This document shows positions 1 through 8,120 of a DNA stretch of 64,000 nucleotides, in pieces (position 1 is the stretch's first letter; every line of letters begins with the position of its first letter). Both the position numbers and the translations under genes were made by a program. This DNA comes from Castellaniella sp. GTDB lineage: Bacteria > Pseudomonadota > Gammaproteobacteria > Burkholderiales > Burkholderiaceae_B. Location: the NCBI RefSeq assembly GCF_004321985.1, contig NZ_SCQN01000010.1:1-64000 (forward strand), in the 5' to 3' direction. A model generated the notes under the pieces. The model was not told the DNA's origin. It worked only from the letters and a program-made list of their open reading frames with translations, and searched no databases.

Positions 1-24
1 CCCAACACCCAGAGAACGGCACAA

Positions 25-44
25 AGGGGGAGGCAGCTCCCCCT
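25..44. terminator. Perfect 8-bp GC-rich hairpin at window edge
   Basis: AGGGGGAG (25-32) and CTCCCCCT (37-44) are perfect inverted repeats around a GCAG loop. Read on the minus strand the stem is followed by TTTGTG, a short U tract, so it could terminate a minus-strand transcript. Read on the plus strand no U tract follows. No gene from the left enters the window, so which transcript it would end cannot be seen. Confidence 0.35.
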
Positions 45-131
45 GCTAAAATTTAGTTGAAAAATACCCATAGTTTTACTTGAATAGACGGTGCCTGAGG
101 TACATCCCAAAACATCCAATCTTAAACTTGA

Positions 132-147
132 CATAATATACATTATG
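132..147. promoter_or_regulatory. CATAAT-ATAC-ATTATG palindrome upstream of the MotA-like gene
   Basis: A perfect 6-4-6 inverted repeat lies in an AT-rich stretch and overlaps a TTGACA hexamer (128-133). I could not find a convincing -10 box 16-18 bases downstream of that hexamer. The palindrome is 23 bases upstream of the leader ORF start. It may be an operator or part of a promoter; the sequence alone does not decide. Confidence 0.35.
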
Positions 148-169
148 CGAATTTGACTGAGGTGGCAGA

Positions 170-277
170 ATGGATAAACGCGGGATCAAGCCGAAAATCC
201 CCGTTGTTCTCACAGTGGCCGGATCAGCCCTCACGCTAAGATGCCCTATCGCTTCCAGATCCGGTTTTCCGCAATGA
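170..277 (+). CDS. 35-codon leader ORF coupled to the MotA-like gene
   Basis: This short ORF starts at an ATG with a good ribosome binding site (GAGG at 159-162, seven bases before the start). It encodes 35 residues with a basic N-terminus and a short hydrophobic middle. Its TGA stop (275-277) overlaps the ATG at 274 of the MotA-like gene in an ATGA junction, the usual arrangement for translational coupling. The downstream gene has no clear ribosome binding site of its own, which supports a role in delivering ribosomes to it. I recognise no protein family. It could instead be a chance ORF, in which case the MotA-like gene starts independently at 241 or 274. Confidence 0.4.
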   Translation: MDKRGIKPKIPVVLTVAGSALTLRCPIASRSGFPQ

Positions 278-1110
278 CCGCCCGCGTCAACCCATCCACA
301 CTGATCGGCATCGTTGCCAGCATCCTTCTGCTTGGCAGCGTCCTGATCTTTTCAGCGCGGGACGCAAGCCTGTTCGTGGACCTGCCCGGGCTAGGCATCG
401 TGCTCCTGGGGACGGCGGCGGCGACGTTCATCGCATATCCCTTGCGGGAGGTCATGCGGATCTTCGGGTCCATCCGCAACGTGCTGCACAGCGAGCGACT
501 GCCCATCGACCAGGACCTGGAAGATCTGAGCGAGATCGCGCGGATCTGGATGCAGAGCGATATCCACGCGGTCGAAAAGGCACTGCAGAAGGTCTCCAAT
601 CCATTTCTGCGCAATGGTGTGCAGTTCGTCATCGACAACGTCCCCGAGCAGGACATCATGGATCTGCTCCAATGGCGGATCGCCCGCATGAAGGCGAAGG
701 AACACGCCGAGGCACAGCTTTTTCGCGTGATGGCCGGGTTCGCACCCGCCTTCGGCATGGTCGGGACCCTGGTGGGGCTGGTCAACCTGCTGTTTCTGCT
801 CGGCGACGGCGACATCACGGCCATCGGCCGGCAGATGGCGCTGGCGCTGATGACGACGTTCTACGGGGTGTTGCTCGCCAACCTGGTTTTCAAGCCGGTT
901 GCCGTCAAGCTCGAGCGCCGTACGGAGCAACGGCTGATTCTGATGAACACCCTCATGCAGGGCATTTCCATGATGAGTCAGAAGCGCAGCCCAGCGCTGA
1001 TGCGGGAGACGCTCAGAGCGTTCGTGGCTGAAGTGCGCGATGAAATCCGCGACCACGACCATGGTACGGACACCGGTGGGACAACCAGGACTGCCCCGGA
1101 AACACCATGA
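274..1110 (+). CDS. MotA/TolQ/ExbB-type proton channel protein
   Basis: Inner-membrane ion-channel subunit of the MotA/PomA family, about 278 residues from the ATG at 274; an in-frame ATG at 241 would add 11. Four membrane segments are visible at roughly residues 10-28, 37-55, 156-176 and 188-206, with the cytoplasmic loop between the second and third, as in MotA. The third segment begins APAFGMVGTLVGL and the fourth region contains MALALMTTFYG, both typical of MotA. It overlaps the downstream MotB-like gene by four bases (ATGA), so the two should form one stator-like complex. No flagellar or chemotaxis gene is nearby, so a flagellar role is not shown; an envelope energy-transducing role is equally possible. 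Start choice rests on the ATGA overlap with the leader ORF. Confidence 0.82.
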   Translation: MTARVNPSTLIGIVASILLLGSVLIFSARDASLFVDLPGLGIVLLGTAAATFIAYPLREVMRIFGSIRNVLHSERLPIDQDLEDLSEIARIWMQSDIHAVEKALQKVSNPFLRNGVQFVIDNVPEQDIMDLLQWRIARMKAKEHAEAQLFRVMAGFAPAFGMVGTLVGLVNLLFLLGDGDITAIGRQMALALMTTFYGVLLANLVFKPVAVKLERRTEQRLILMNTLMQGISMMSQKRSPALMRETLRAFVAEVRDEIRDHDHGTDTGGTTRTAPETP

Positions 1111-2295
1111 GACGGATCACGACGGAGCTGCAGCCGTCGCAGGCAGTCGTCCAGCGCATGCAGACCATGCAGCTCGACCTGCAGCGCGCGCGCCAGCACC
1201 TGCGCCGTGAACGCCGCAGCCACGGAACCCAATCGGACCGCTGGGGACTGGAGCAAGCCGGAACCGCACCGCAAGACGAGGACTGGCTCATCACCTATCT
1301 GGATATGGTCACACTGCTGATGGTAGCCATGATCGTGATGCTGGCCTTTGCCGGACCAGTGAGCAAACAAATCCAGGCGGTACGCCACGAAACCGCTGCT
1401 GCCGTGGCGAAGCGCGATTCCCCGCCCTCTGCCGCCCTGCACCCGACTGCCCCCCTGAGGCCGAAACCAGAGAATCTGCCAGTTGCCTACCCGGCGGCTG
1501 AGCCTGCCGAGGCCCTGGAACGGCCCACGCAGCCATCCACCCCTACCCTGGCACCGCTCGCCGGCACCTTCCCCCCCGAACCCATGACGGAGCCGCTATC
1601 GAAAGCCGGCCCATCAAAGGCCTCGGCAACGGAGGCGCCACCGCCTGCGACATCGGCCCAAGCTACCATCATCGAAACACCAGAACCCGTTTCCGCTCAG
1701 AAGGAGCCTGAAAACGAGGACGTACAGGCTTCGCAGGCGGACGAGGTGCGGATCGCCAGCATGCGTACGTGGGGTGCGCCAGTGGTCACCCCACCTGTGG
1801 CGGCGCCGACCGAGGCGCCCCCCGCTGCCAAGATAGTGGCGCCGGGGCCCTCGGAAGGAGAAGCCATGGCCGCCTCATTGTCGCTAGGGGATCTCGGCAA
1901 GGACGTCGAGGTCATCATCAACAAGCGCTCGGTGAGCTTCCGAGTGAACAGCGAGATTCTGTTCGACACTGGCCAGACGGACCTCAGCCCCGAGGGTCTG
2001 GCCGTGCTCAAGCGCATGGCCCGGGTGCTGGTCAGCGCCGGTTACGACATCACGGTCGAAGGCCACACGGATTCAGTGCGGGTGCGAAGCTCGTCGCCCT
2101 ATCCCTCGAACTGGGAGCTTTCCAGCGCGCGCCGGCAGCGTCGTACGCTACCTGCAGGCCAATGGCATCCCCAAATCCCGCCTGAAAGCGGTTGGCTTCG
2201 CCGATTCTCGGCCAATCGCCGATAACGGCACACTCGAGGGCCGCGCCCGCAACCGGCGTGTGGAGCTGGTGGTCTCGAAACACAGCGACGAGTGA
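1107..2295 (+). pseudogene. MotB/OmpA-like stator protein, frameshifted near the C-terminus
   Basis: The frame from 1107 encodes an N-terminal cytoplasmic segment, one membrane helix (about residues 64-83) with the MotB plug pattern DWLITYLDMVTLL whose Asp66 matches the proton-carrying Asp of MotB, a long Pro/Ala-rich linker (about 105-250) and the start of an OmpA peptidoglycan-binding domain (VEGHTD, then NWELSSAR). At the GC run at 2124-2132 the frame shifts and ends at a premature stop at 2223-2225. The missing half of the OmpA domain continues in the +1 frame to a stop at 2293-2295, including GRARNRRVEL, the conserved end of the domain. Restoring two bases in the GC run would give about 396 residues. 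This may be a true mutation, slippage in a GC-dinucleotide run, or a sequencing error. Overlaps the MotA-like gene by four bases. Confidence 0.75.
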
Positions 2296-2314
2296 CGCCT
2301 GATTCCTCGCACTG

Positions 2315-2611
2315 CTATAGCTGTTCGAAGCGATCGAAAAGGCGCTGGGTGGAGACCTCTTCGTGAGTGACTCCGGTGACGCTCGCCATCGGGGGACCGC
2401 GCAACAGCCAGGACAACATGCGGTCCACGGCGTCGTGATCCCCCTGCAACAGGACCTGGACGCGCCCATCGGGCAGATTGCGCACCCACCCGCCCAGCTT
2501 CAGCAGATGCGCCTGCCGAACTGTTGCGGCCCGGAACCCCACTCCTTGGACTTTCCCCGATACGCAGGCCGAAAGCGTTTCGACAGACTGGCGGACGGAA
2601 AGTGATTTCAT
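2315..2611 (-). CDS. acyP: Acylphosphatase
   Basis: Small cytosolic enzyme (98 residues, the normal family length) that hydrolyses acyl phosphates such as acetyl phosphate or carbamoyl phosphate. Both signature motifs are present: SGKVQGVGFR with the phosphate-binding Arg27, and GWVRNLPDGRV with the catalytic Asn45. It is a single gene convergent with the frameshifted MotB-like gene (19 bases between stops) and divergent from the DUF3298 lipoprotein gene. Confidence 0.93.
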   Translation of the reverse strand: MKSLSVRQSVETLSACVSGKVQGVGFRAATVRQAHLLKLGGWVRNLPDGRVQVLLQGDHDAVDRMLSWLLRGPPMASVTGVTHEEVSTQRLFDRFEQL

Positions 2612-2753
2612 GATGACGACATCAGACGGCCCAATATGACGTGCCGCAGCAGAGGTTGTGGTAGATTTTAAGCATGATAGCCTGAGGCTGTGCAGGCTGC
2701 AGGGCTCCCGGGTTCTGCGGGCGTTGCCGCATGAACGAACACCAGACTGGACA

Positions 2754-3566
2754 ATGATGATTCATCTCGCACTCCCCTCTTTCCTGCGACCGCTCATGGC
2801 GGCGATGATGGCAACGCTACTTCTTGGCGCATGCGCCAGCGGCCCAAAAGGCAGTTTGAGCCTGGTTCCGGCAGAACTCAACACACAGACCCAGAAAGCA
2901 GGCCTGTTCTCGCAACCGATCAATTGGAACCAGAAAAAGCCCGGCTGCAAAGGCGAATGTCCCACCATGATGGTGAATTCCCTGGTGTTCCCCGGACACC
3001 AGCGCCTCACGGAACTGGTGGACCACGCGCTTGCGCTGATGACCTGGGTGGACAATGATCATCCTGCTCCCTACGACACTGTGCCGAGCCTGCGAGACTA
3101 CTTCTGGAAGACGGCCGGCCCGCGCGACGAAATCGATCTGAACGCGAAAACGCGCTATCGCAACCCGCACCTGACGGTAGTCGAACTCCAGGCCAGTGAA
3201 TACCGGACCGGCATGGCTCACGGCATCTCGGGCACGCAGTTCCTGATTTGGCGCAACGACCTGAAAAAGGCAGTCACGCTGGACAACCTTCTGCTGCCAG
3301 GCGCCCGTCCGGCATTCGATGCGGCCTTGCGAAAGGCCCACACCGAGTGGCTCGCCAAGAGCCCGGCCGCGCGAGAAGACCCCGCGAATTTCCGCCGCCT
3401 GTGGCCCTTCGTGTCGAGCGACAACGTGGCGCTCACCGATACGGGGATCGTCGTGAAATACCAGCCCTACGAAATCGCCCCCTATTCTTCCGGCCAACCT
3501 GAACTGCTGATTCCCTATTCAGAGCTGAAGAGCATCCTGCGACCCGAATACCTGCCGCCAGCCTGA
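2754..3566 (+). CDS. DUF3298 (RsiV-like) lipoprotein
   Basis: Predicted lipoprotein of about 270 residues. Using the ATG at 2754, a signal peptide ends in the lipobox LLGAC with Cys27 as the acylation site. The C-terminal third carries the DUF3298/RsiV-type pattern, including a KKAVTLDNLLLPG segment and YEIAPYSSG...LLIPYSEL near the end. Members of this family are periplasmic or surface lipoproteins of unknown function; in RsiV the domain binds lysozyme, but that role cannot be assumed here. Upstream in-frame starts (to 2658) would bury the signal peptide and are less likely. Confidence 0.78.
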   Translation: MMIHLALPSFLRPLMAAMMATLLLGACASGPKGSLSLVPAELNTQTQKAGLFSQPINWNQKKPGCKGECPTMMVNSLVFPGHQRLTELVDHALALMTWVDNDHPAPYDTVPSLRDYFWKTAGPRDEIDLNAKTRYRNPHLTVVELQASEYRTGMAHGISGTQFLIWRNDLKKAVTLDNLLLPGARPAFDAALRKAHTEWLAKSPAAREDPANFRRLWPFVSSDNVALTDTGIVVKYQPYEIAPYSSGQPELLIPYSELKSILRPEYLPPA

Positions 3567-3580
3567 CCGACGTCCGGCTT

Positions 3581-3610
3581 CCCCAGCCTGCGTGCCCAAC
3601 GTGGCTGGGG
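3581..3610. terminator. Bidirectional terminator-like hairpin
   Basis: CCCCAGCC (3581-3588) pairs perfectly with GGCTGGGG (3603-3610), and the loop can add a further CGT/ACG pairing. It lies between two convergent genes (stops at 3566 and 3630). There is no strong U run on either side, so intrinsic termination would be weak. Confidence 0.42.
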
Positions 3611-3629
3611 GCCGAGCGGCCACTACCGC

Positions 3630-4499
3630 TCACTTCGCGGGCTGGTCGAATCTTCCCAGGTCGAAGTAACGCGAGAACGAACTCTGGTCGCCGGCCTGAG
3701 GAGCCCCGGACGAGGGCGCCGCCGCGGGAGCGCTTGGTGTAACCGTAGCGGCCGGCACCGAGGGCCTCGATACAGCCGCCGGCGCGGATGAACCACCTTC
3801 CACACCAAGCTGGCGCTCGGCGCCGCGCCGCGATGCCGCTTCATCCAGGCGCTGGGCAATATCAGTGTTCTTGCGCTTGCGGGCCCAGTCGGCTGCAGTC
3901 TCGTGCGCCAGATTGAACATCGTCGGATCCGCCTTCTGAGCAAGGAGCAGCTCCACCATGGGCTTGCTCCCCGAAAGGGCCGCCATCATGAGCGGGGTCG
4001 TACCGTCCGGCCCCGGCGCGTTGACAATAGCGCCGCGCTTGATCAGCATCCGGGCGGTCTCGACACGGCCTTTGGAGGCCGCGTAGTGCAACGGCGTCCA
4101 GCCCAGGCGGTTGACGTGCGCTCCGGCCGCGATCAGGTCTGACGCACGGTCCGTCTGCCCCAGGATGCACAGGTACATGAGAGCCGTTTCATCATGCGCA
4201 TTGGGCTCGTCGATCTGAACCCCCGGTGCTACCCGCAGCGCGTCGAAGACCGCCCAGGACTGGTCCCGGATGGCCTGAATCAGAGCCGGGTTTCCCTGCT
4301 TGCCGAAGGCATTTGGATCCACGTTGCGCAACAGCAGGCCGCGAACGGCGGACGCGTCGTCACGGTCGATGGCTGACCACCAGTCCGCGCCGGGCGCCTG
4401 CTGCGCCCAGCTCTCGCCAACCGGCAAGAACAGCGCTCCTGCAATGAGAGCCAGCAACCCGGCACGCAGCCCGCGTAGAACTGGATGCGTCTTGACCAT
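3630..4499 (-). CDS. Secreted ankyrin-repeat protein
   Basis: 289 residues with an N-terminal signal peptide (hydrophobic core about 9-27, likely cleavage after SWAQ). The body holds about five ankyrin repeats (about residues 35-215); the clearest are GWTPLHYAASKGRVETARML and DGTTPLMMAALSG. The C-terminal 70 residues are Ala/Pro/Ser-rich and low in complexity. Ankyrin repeats bind proteins; the partner is unknown. It is the last gene of a minus-strand run (mltG-tmk-holB-tatD) and starts 12 bases after tatD, so it is probably co-transcribed. A periplasmic location is inferred from the signal peptide. Confidence 0.8.
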   Translation of the reverse strand: MVKTHPVLRGLRAGLLALIAGALFLPVGESWAQQAPGADWWSAIDRDDASAVRGLLLRNVDPNAFGKQGNPALIQAIRDQSWAVFDALRVAPGVQIDEPNAHDETALMYLCILGQTDRASDLIAAGAHVNRLGWTPLHYAASKGRVETARMLIKRGAIVNAPGPDGTTPLMMAALSGSKPMVELLLAQKADPTMFNLAHETAADWARKRKNTDIAQRLDEAASRRGAERQLGVEGGSSAPAAVSRPSVPAATVTPSAPAAAPSSGAPQAGDQSSFSRYFDLGRFDQPAK

Positions 4500-4511
4500 G
4501 ATGATGCTCCG

Positions 4512-5297
4512 TCAGGAATGGATGGAAACGGCTTTGTCGAACAGGGAAAAATAATTTTCCGCGGTCGCATGTTCGATGGTGGCAACCGGTACCCCGCGTA
4601 GCTCGGCGATCTTCTCGGCCACATGAATCACGCGCGAGGGATCATTGAGCTTCCCACGATACGGGACCGGCGACAGGTAGGGTGAATCCGTCTCGATGAG
4701 CATTCGGTCCAGCGGCACCTTGCGCGCCACGTCCTGCAGCGCTGCAGCGTTCTTGAAGGTGACGATTCCCGAAAAAGAAATATGGAACCCCAGGCCCATG
4801 GCCGCTTGCGCAACCTCCCAGGACTCCGTGAAGCAATGCATGACGCCACGTGCCGCACGCGCTTCGCGCATCACGCGGATGGTGTCTTCGGCTGCCGCCC
4901 GCGTGTGGATGATGAGCGGCAACCCGCTGTCCTGGGCAGCACGGATGTGGAGCCGGAACCGGTCCCGCTGCCACTCCAGGGGCTCCGCCTGACGGGAATA
5001 ATCAAGCCCCGTTTCACCGATGGCGACGACCTTTGGATGCTGTGCCCGGACGAGCAGGTCCTGAAGCGTGGGTTCGAGGCCGTCATCATCGCCCGCGTCG
5101 TTATCGGGATGCACGCCGACGGACGCGCGCAGATGAGGGTGCCGCTCCACCAGACTGATCAACCCGGGCCAATCCCGCAGATTCACGGCGACGACGAGCG
5201 CATGGCCGACGTCGGCCGCCCGCATTCGCGACAGGATGTCCGGAAGCTGACTGGCCAGTTCAGGCAAATTCAGATGGCAGTGGGAATCAATGTACAT
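4512..5297 (-). CDS. tatD: TatD-family metal-dependent hydrolase/DNase
   Basis: TIM-barrel metal-dependent hydrolase of 261 residues, the usual family length. The metal and catalytic residues are visible: His6 and His8 in DSHCH, Glu95 in AIGETGLDY, His131 in IIHTR, His154 in MHCF and Asp204 in IETDSPY. TatD proteins are 3'-5' exonucleases or related phosphoesterases. The start at 5297 is set by homology, since the frame extends far upstream without family similarity. It follows holB by 29 bases, the same order as in many proteobacteria (mltG-tmk-holB-tatD). Confidence 0.93.
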   Translation of the reverse strand: MYIDSHCHLNLPELASQLPDILSRMRAADVGHALVVAVNLRDWPGLISLVERHPHLRASVGVHPDNDAGDDDGLEPTLQDLLVRAQHPKVVAIGETGLDYSRQAEPLEWQRDRFRLHIRAAQDSGLPLIIHTRAAAEDTIRVMREARAARGVMHCFTESWEVAQAAMGLGFHISFSGIVTFKNAAALQDVARKVPLDRMLIETDSPYLSPVPYRGKLNDPSRVIHVAEKIAELRGVPVATIEHATAENYFSLFDKAVSIHS

Positions 5298-5326
5298 GGC
5301 GTGAGATGGGAGGTTGGCATCGGCGG

Positions 5327-6364
5327 TCAGCTTGCCGCCCGCACGGGCTTGCCGAACGAACTCAGGAGCATGCGGGCAGCATGATCGGCGAGGAACTTCG
5401 GGTTCAGCGTGTGTTGGGCGAGACGCTGCTGATCCTGCAGCCAGCGCGCAGTCTGCGCCAGACGGACCGGATCCGATGACCGCGCAAGTATCTCGATAGC
5501 AGATGCCTGTGCCGGATAATACCGCAGCGGCAAGCCGTGCGCCGCCAGGCTCAGGTCGGTCCAGAGCCGCTGTGCGGCGTCGATCCACGCGGCCGCGTCT
5601 TGCGCCACCAGGGCATCGGCCAGCCCCGCAGGGGCACCGCCACACTGCGCCAGATCCAGGAAACCTTCCAGCCATTGCGGCACCGGGCCGCCGCCCGCCT
5701 GAGCGGCCTGCAGCGCCAGCAGTGGAGCTCCGCCAGCGGCCGCCAGCCAGGTGGACGCATCGTGAACACCTTGCTGCGAGAGCCAACCCAGCGCCTCATC
5801 GTGGGTCGGAACCGGCAACGGCAATCGGCGACAGCGCGAAACCAGCGTCGGAAGAAGCCGGTCCGGCGCCTGGGCTACCAGCAGGAACACGGTACGGCCC
5901 GGCGGCTCCTCCAGAATTTTCAGCAATGCATTGGCCGAGATCACATTGAGCGCTTCGGCCGGATAAAGCAACGCAACCCGCCATCCGCCGCGATGCGACG
6001 CCATGTTGAACCAGGGCATCAGCCCGCGGATCTGCTCGACGCGGATCTCTTTGGAGAGCTGCTTCTTGCCGCTGCCCTCCTCTTCGGCCTCTCCTTCCTG
6101 GGCCGCGACTGCATCCGGCCGCAGGCGGCGCAGATCCGGGTGATTGCCCGCCGCGACCCAGCGGCAGGCCTGGCACCGGCCACATGCCAGCCCATTCTCA
6201 GGCGTTTCGCAGAGCAGACTGGCGGCCCCAGCCTGGGCAAATTCCAGCTGCCCGATCCCGGGCGCGCCTTGGATCAGCCATGCGTGGGCGAAACGATCCC
6301 TCTGGCCCAGCCAGCGTTGCGCCAAGGGAACCTGCCAGGGGAAAAATCCGGCGGCGGAACTCAC
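5327..6364 (-). CDS. holB: DNA polymerase III subunit delta prime
   Basis: Clamp-loader subunit delta prime, about 345 residues. The AAA+ fold is recognisable but the Walker A segment is degenerate (GAPGIGQ, without the Lys-Ser/Thr pair), as expected for delta prime, which does not bind ATP. A zinc module of four cysteines follows (from CET to LACGRCQAC). I chose a GTG start at 6364: it overlaps the tmk stop as GTGA and has GAGG six bases upstream. An in-frame ATG at 6382 would add six residues and has a weaker ribosome site. Confidence 0.9.
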   Translation of the reverse strand: MSSAAGFFPWQVPLAQRWLGQRDRFAHAWLIQGAPGIGQLEFAQAGAASLLCETPENGLACGRCQACRWVAAGNHPDLRRLRPDAVAAQEGEAEEEGSGKKQLSKEIRVEQIRGLMPWFNMASHRGGWRVALLYPAEALNVISANALLKILEEPPGRTVFLLVAQAPDRLLPTLVSRCRRLPLPVPTHDEALGWLSQQGVHDASTWLAAAGGAPLLALQAAQAGGGPVPQWLEGFLDLAQCGGAPAGLADALVAQDAAAWIDAAQRLWTDLSLAAHGLPLRYYPAQASAIEILARSSDPVRLAQTARWLQDQQRLAQHTLNPKFLADHAARMLLSSFGKPVRAAS

Positions 6365-7008
6365 GACGCGCCTCGCGACCATCCGTTCGGACCCAGCAAA
6401 CGCTGGAAGAAGCCGTCCAGATCGGCCTGCACCTCGGCCACGGTGCCGGCGGCATCCACCACGTGAAACCGCTTCGGGTCGGCCGCCACCCGCTCCAGAT
6501 AGGCCTGGCGTGTCCGTTCGAAGAAGGCTGTGCCTTCACGCTCGAAGCGGTCTGCCTGACCGCGTCCCTTGCCCAGCCGCTCGCGGGAAACCTCCAGTGG
6601 AATGTCAAAGAGCACCGTGAAATCCGGACCCTGGCTCTGCTGCACCCAGTCTTCGAGAATGCCGATCGCCTCGCTGCCCAGCGCCCGACCCCCGCCTTGG
6701 TAGGCGTACGAGGCGTCCGTATACCGGTCACACAGCACCCACTGTCCGCGCTCCAGGGCCGGCCGAATACGCGTCTGCCAATGTTCGTTGCGAGCGGCGA
6801 ACATCAGCAGCGTTTCTGTGCGAACGTCCATGGCTCGATGCAGCAGCAGATCACGCAGGTCTTCGCCCAGCGGCGTGCCCCCCGGCTCACGGGTGCACAG
6901 AAGATCGACACCAGCAGAACGCAGGAACTGTTCGATCCAGGGAATATGCGTGCTTTTGCCGGCACCATCCAGTCCTTCCAGGGTGATGAAGCAGCCTCGT
7001 GCGGTCAT
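6361..7008 (-). CDS. tmk: Thymidylate kinase
   Basis: Phosphorylates dTMP to dTDP for DNA synthesis. 215 residues, normal for the family. The P-loop EGLDGAGKST is at residues 11-20, and DRYTDASYAYQGGGR is the conserved DRY segment plus dTMP-binding region. It starts four bases after mltG and overlaps holB at its stop, in the conserved mltG-tmk-holB order. Confidence 0.96.
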   Translation of the reverse strand: MTARGCFITLEGLDGAGKSTHIPWIEQFLRSAGVDLLCTREPGGTPLGEDLRDLLLHRAMDVRTETLLMFAARNEHWQTRIRPALERGQWVLCDRYTDASYAYQGGGRALGSEAIGILEDWVQQSQGPDFTVLFDIPLEVSRERLGKGRGQADRFEREGTAFFERTRQAYLERVAADPKRFHVVDAAGTVAEVQADLDGFFQRLLGPNGWSRGAS

Positions 7009-7012
7009 GGGC

Positions 7013-8023
7013 TCAGTTCCGGTTCAGAATGTACTTGCCTACCGCGCGGTTGTGATCAGTCAGCGTGGAGGAGAATTCGCTGGTCCCATCCCCCCGGGAA
7101 ACGAAATAGAGGTACGAATGGTGGTCAGGGTGCAGCGCCGCCCAAAGCGCGGCTTTGCCTGGGTTGGCGATGGGTGTGGGCGGCAGCCCCGCCCGCGTAT
7201 AGGTGTTCCACGGGGTGTCGCGCTCCAGGTCCTTCTTGCTCAAGCGACCCTGATAATCCGCTCCCAGGCCGTAAATCACCGTGGGGTCAGTCTGCAGCGG
7301 CATGTTCTGGCGCAGCCGGTTGATGAACACGCCGGCAATCTTGGTGCGATCTGTTCCATGCCCCGTTTCCTTCTCGATGATGGATGCCAGGATCAGCGCC
7401 TGATAGGGGTCGGTGAGTGGCAGGTCCGGTGATCTTTCCGCCCAGGCCTTTGCCAACACCTGACGGGCGGCCAGCGCTGCACGGCGCAGAATGTCGAGGT
7501 CAGATGAACCGGGTGCGAAGACGTACGTGTCGGGGTAAAACAAGCCCTCCAGATCAGGTTTGTCCAGCCCAAGGCGCAGTGCAATGGCCGCATTGCTCAT
7601 GCCCTTCGTATCATGGCGCAAATGTGGGTCAGCGTCGAGCGCCGCCCGCATCTGCGCCACCGTCCAGCCTTCAGGGAAAGTCAGCCGGGTCTGTGTCATA
7701 TCGCCGTTGGCCATGCGCTCCAGCAACTTCCACAGCGTATCGCCGGCGCGTGCCTCGTAGGCCCCCGCCTTCAGAAGCTTGTCGCGGCCGCTGAGCCGAG
7801 TCAGCCAGACGAAGGCCAGCGGCGAGACATCAATGCCGGCCGATTGCATGGTCAGCGCAATCTGGCGTGGAGAACTGCCTGTGTCGATGGTGTAATCCAC
7901 GACCTGCGCGCGCATGGGGACCGGGCGTTGCCAGCCCCACCATGCTGTCGCCGCAATGGCGATCGCCACAGCCGTCAGGCTGAGAATCAGCAGCCAGAGC
8001 AGCCATCGCAGTGATTTTTTCAT
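7013..8023 (-). CDS. mltG: Endolytic murein transglycosylase MltG
   Basis: Inner-membrane lytic transglycosylase that cuts nascent peptidoglycan and helps set glycan chain length. 336 residues, with one N-terminal membrane helix (about 6-28), a LysM-like region and the YceG catalytic domain. The catalytic Glu is Glu217 in LASIIEKETG, and the conserved QTDPTVIYG and GLPPTPIANPG segments follow. First gene of the run leading into tmk-holB-tatD; a 13-bp palindrome lies just upstream of its start. Confidence 0.94.
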   Translation of the reverse strand: MKKSLRWLLWLLILSLTAVAIAIAATAWWGWQRPVPMRAQVVDYTIDTGSSPRQIALTMQSAGIDVSPLAFVWLTRLSGRDKLLKAGAYEARAGDTLWKLLERMANGDMTQTRLTFPEGWTVAQMRAALDADPHLRHDTKGMSNAAIALRLGLDKPDLEGLFYPDTYVFAPGSSDLDILRRAALAARQVLAKAWAERSPDLPLTDPYQALILASIIEKETGHGTDRTKIAGVFINRLRQNMPLQTDPTVIYGLGADYQGRLSKKDLERDTPWNTYTRAGLPPTPIANPGKAALWAALHPDHHSYLYFVSRGDGTSEFSSTLTDHNRAVGKYILNRN

Positions 8024-8028
8024 GCCCG

Positions 8029-8041
8029 CCAGTTTAACTGG
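8029..8041. promoter_or_regulatory. CCAGTT-T-AACTGG palindrome just upstream of mltG
   Basis: A perfect 6-1-6 inverted repeat lies five bases upstream of the mltG start, within the 97-bp gap to the YeiH-type gene. It could be an operator, an RNA stem over the translation start, or chance. No convincing promoter pair was identified in this gap. Confidence 0.25.
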
Positions 8042-8120
8042 AACAGCCCTTGAAGGCCTGCAGTGGTTGTTACTTTTCGCACAGCCAGGCCATGGACGTG
8101 GGCGTGCGCCGCCCCTGCTT

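Noticed and set aside
274-2295. Zorya-type phage defence (ZorA/ZorB)
   Set aside because: The MotA-like protein is too short for ZorA, which carries a long cytoplasmic tail, and no ZorC, ZorD or ZorE-like gene follows; the neighbours are acylphosphatase and a lipoprotein.
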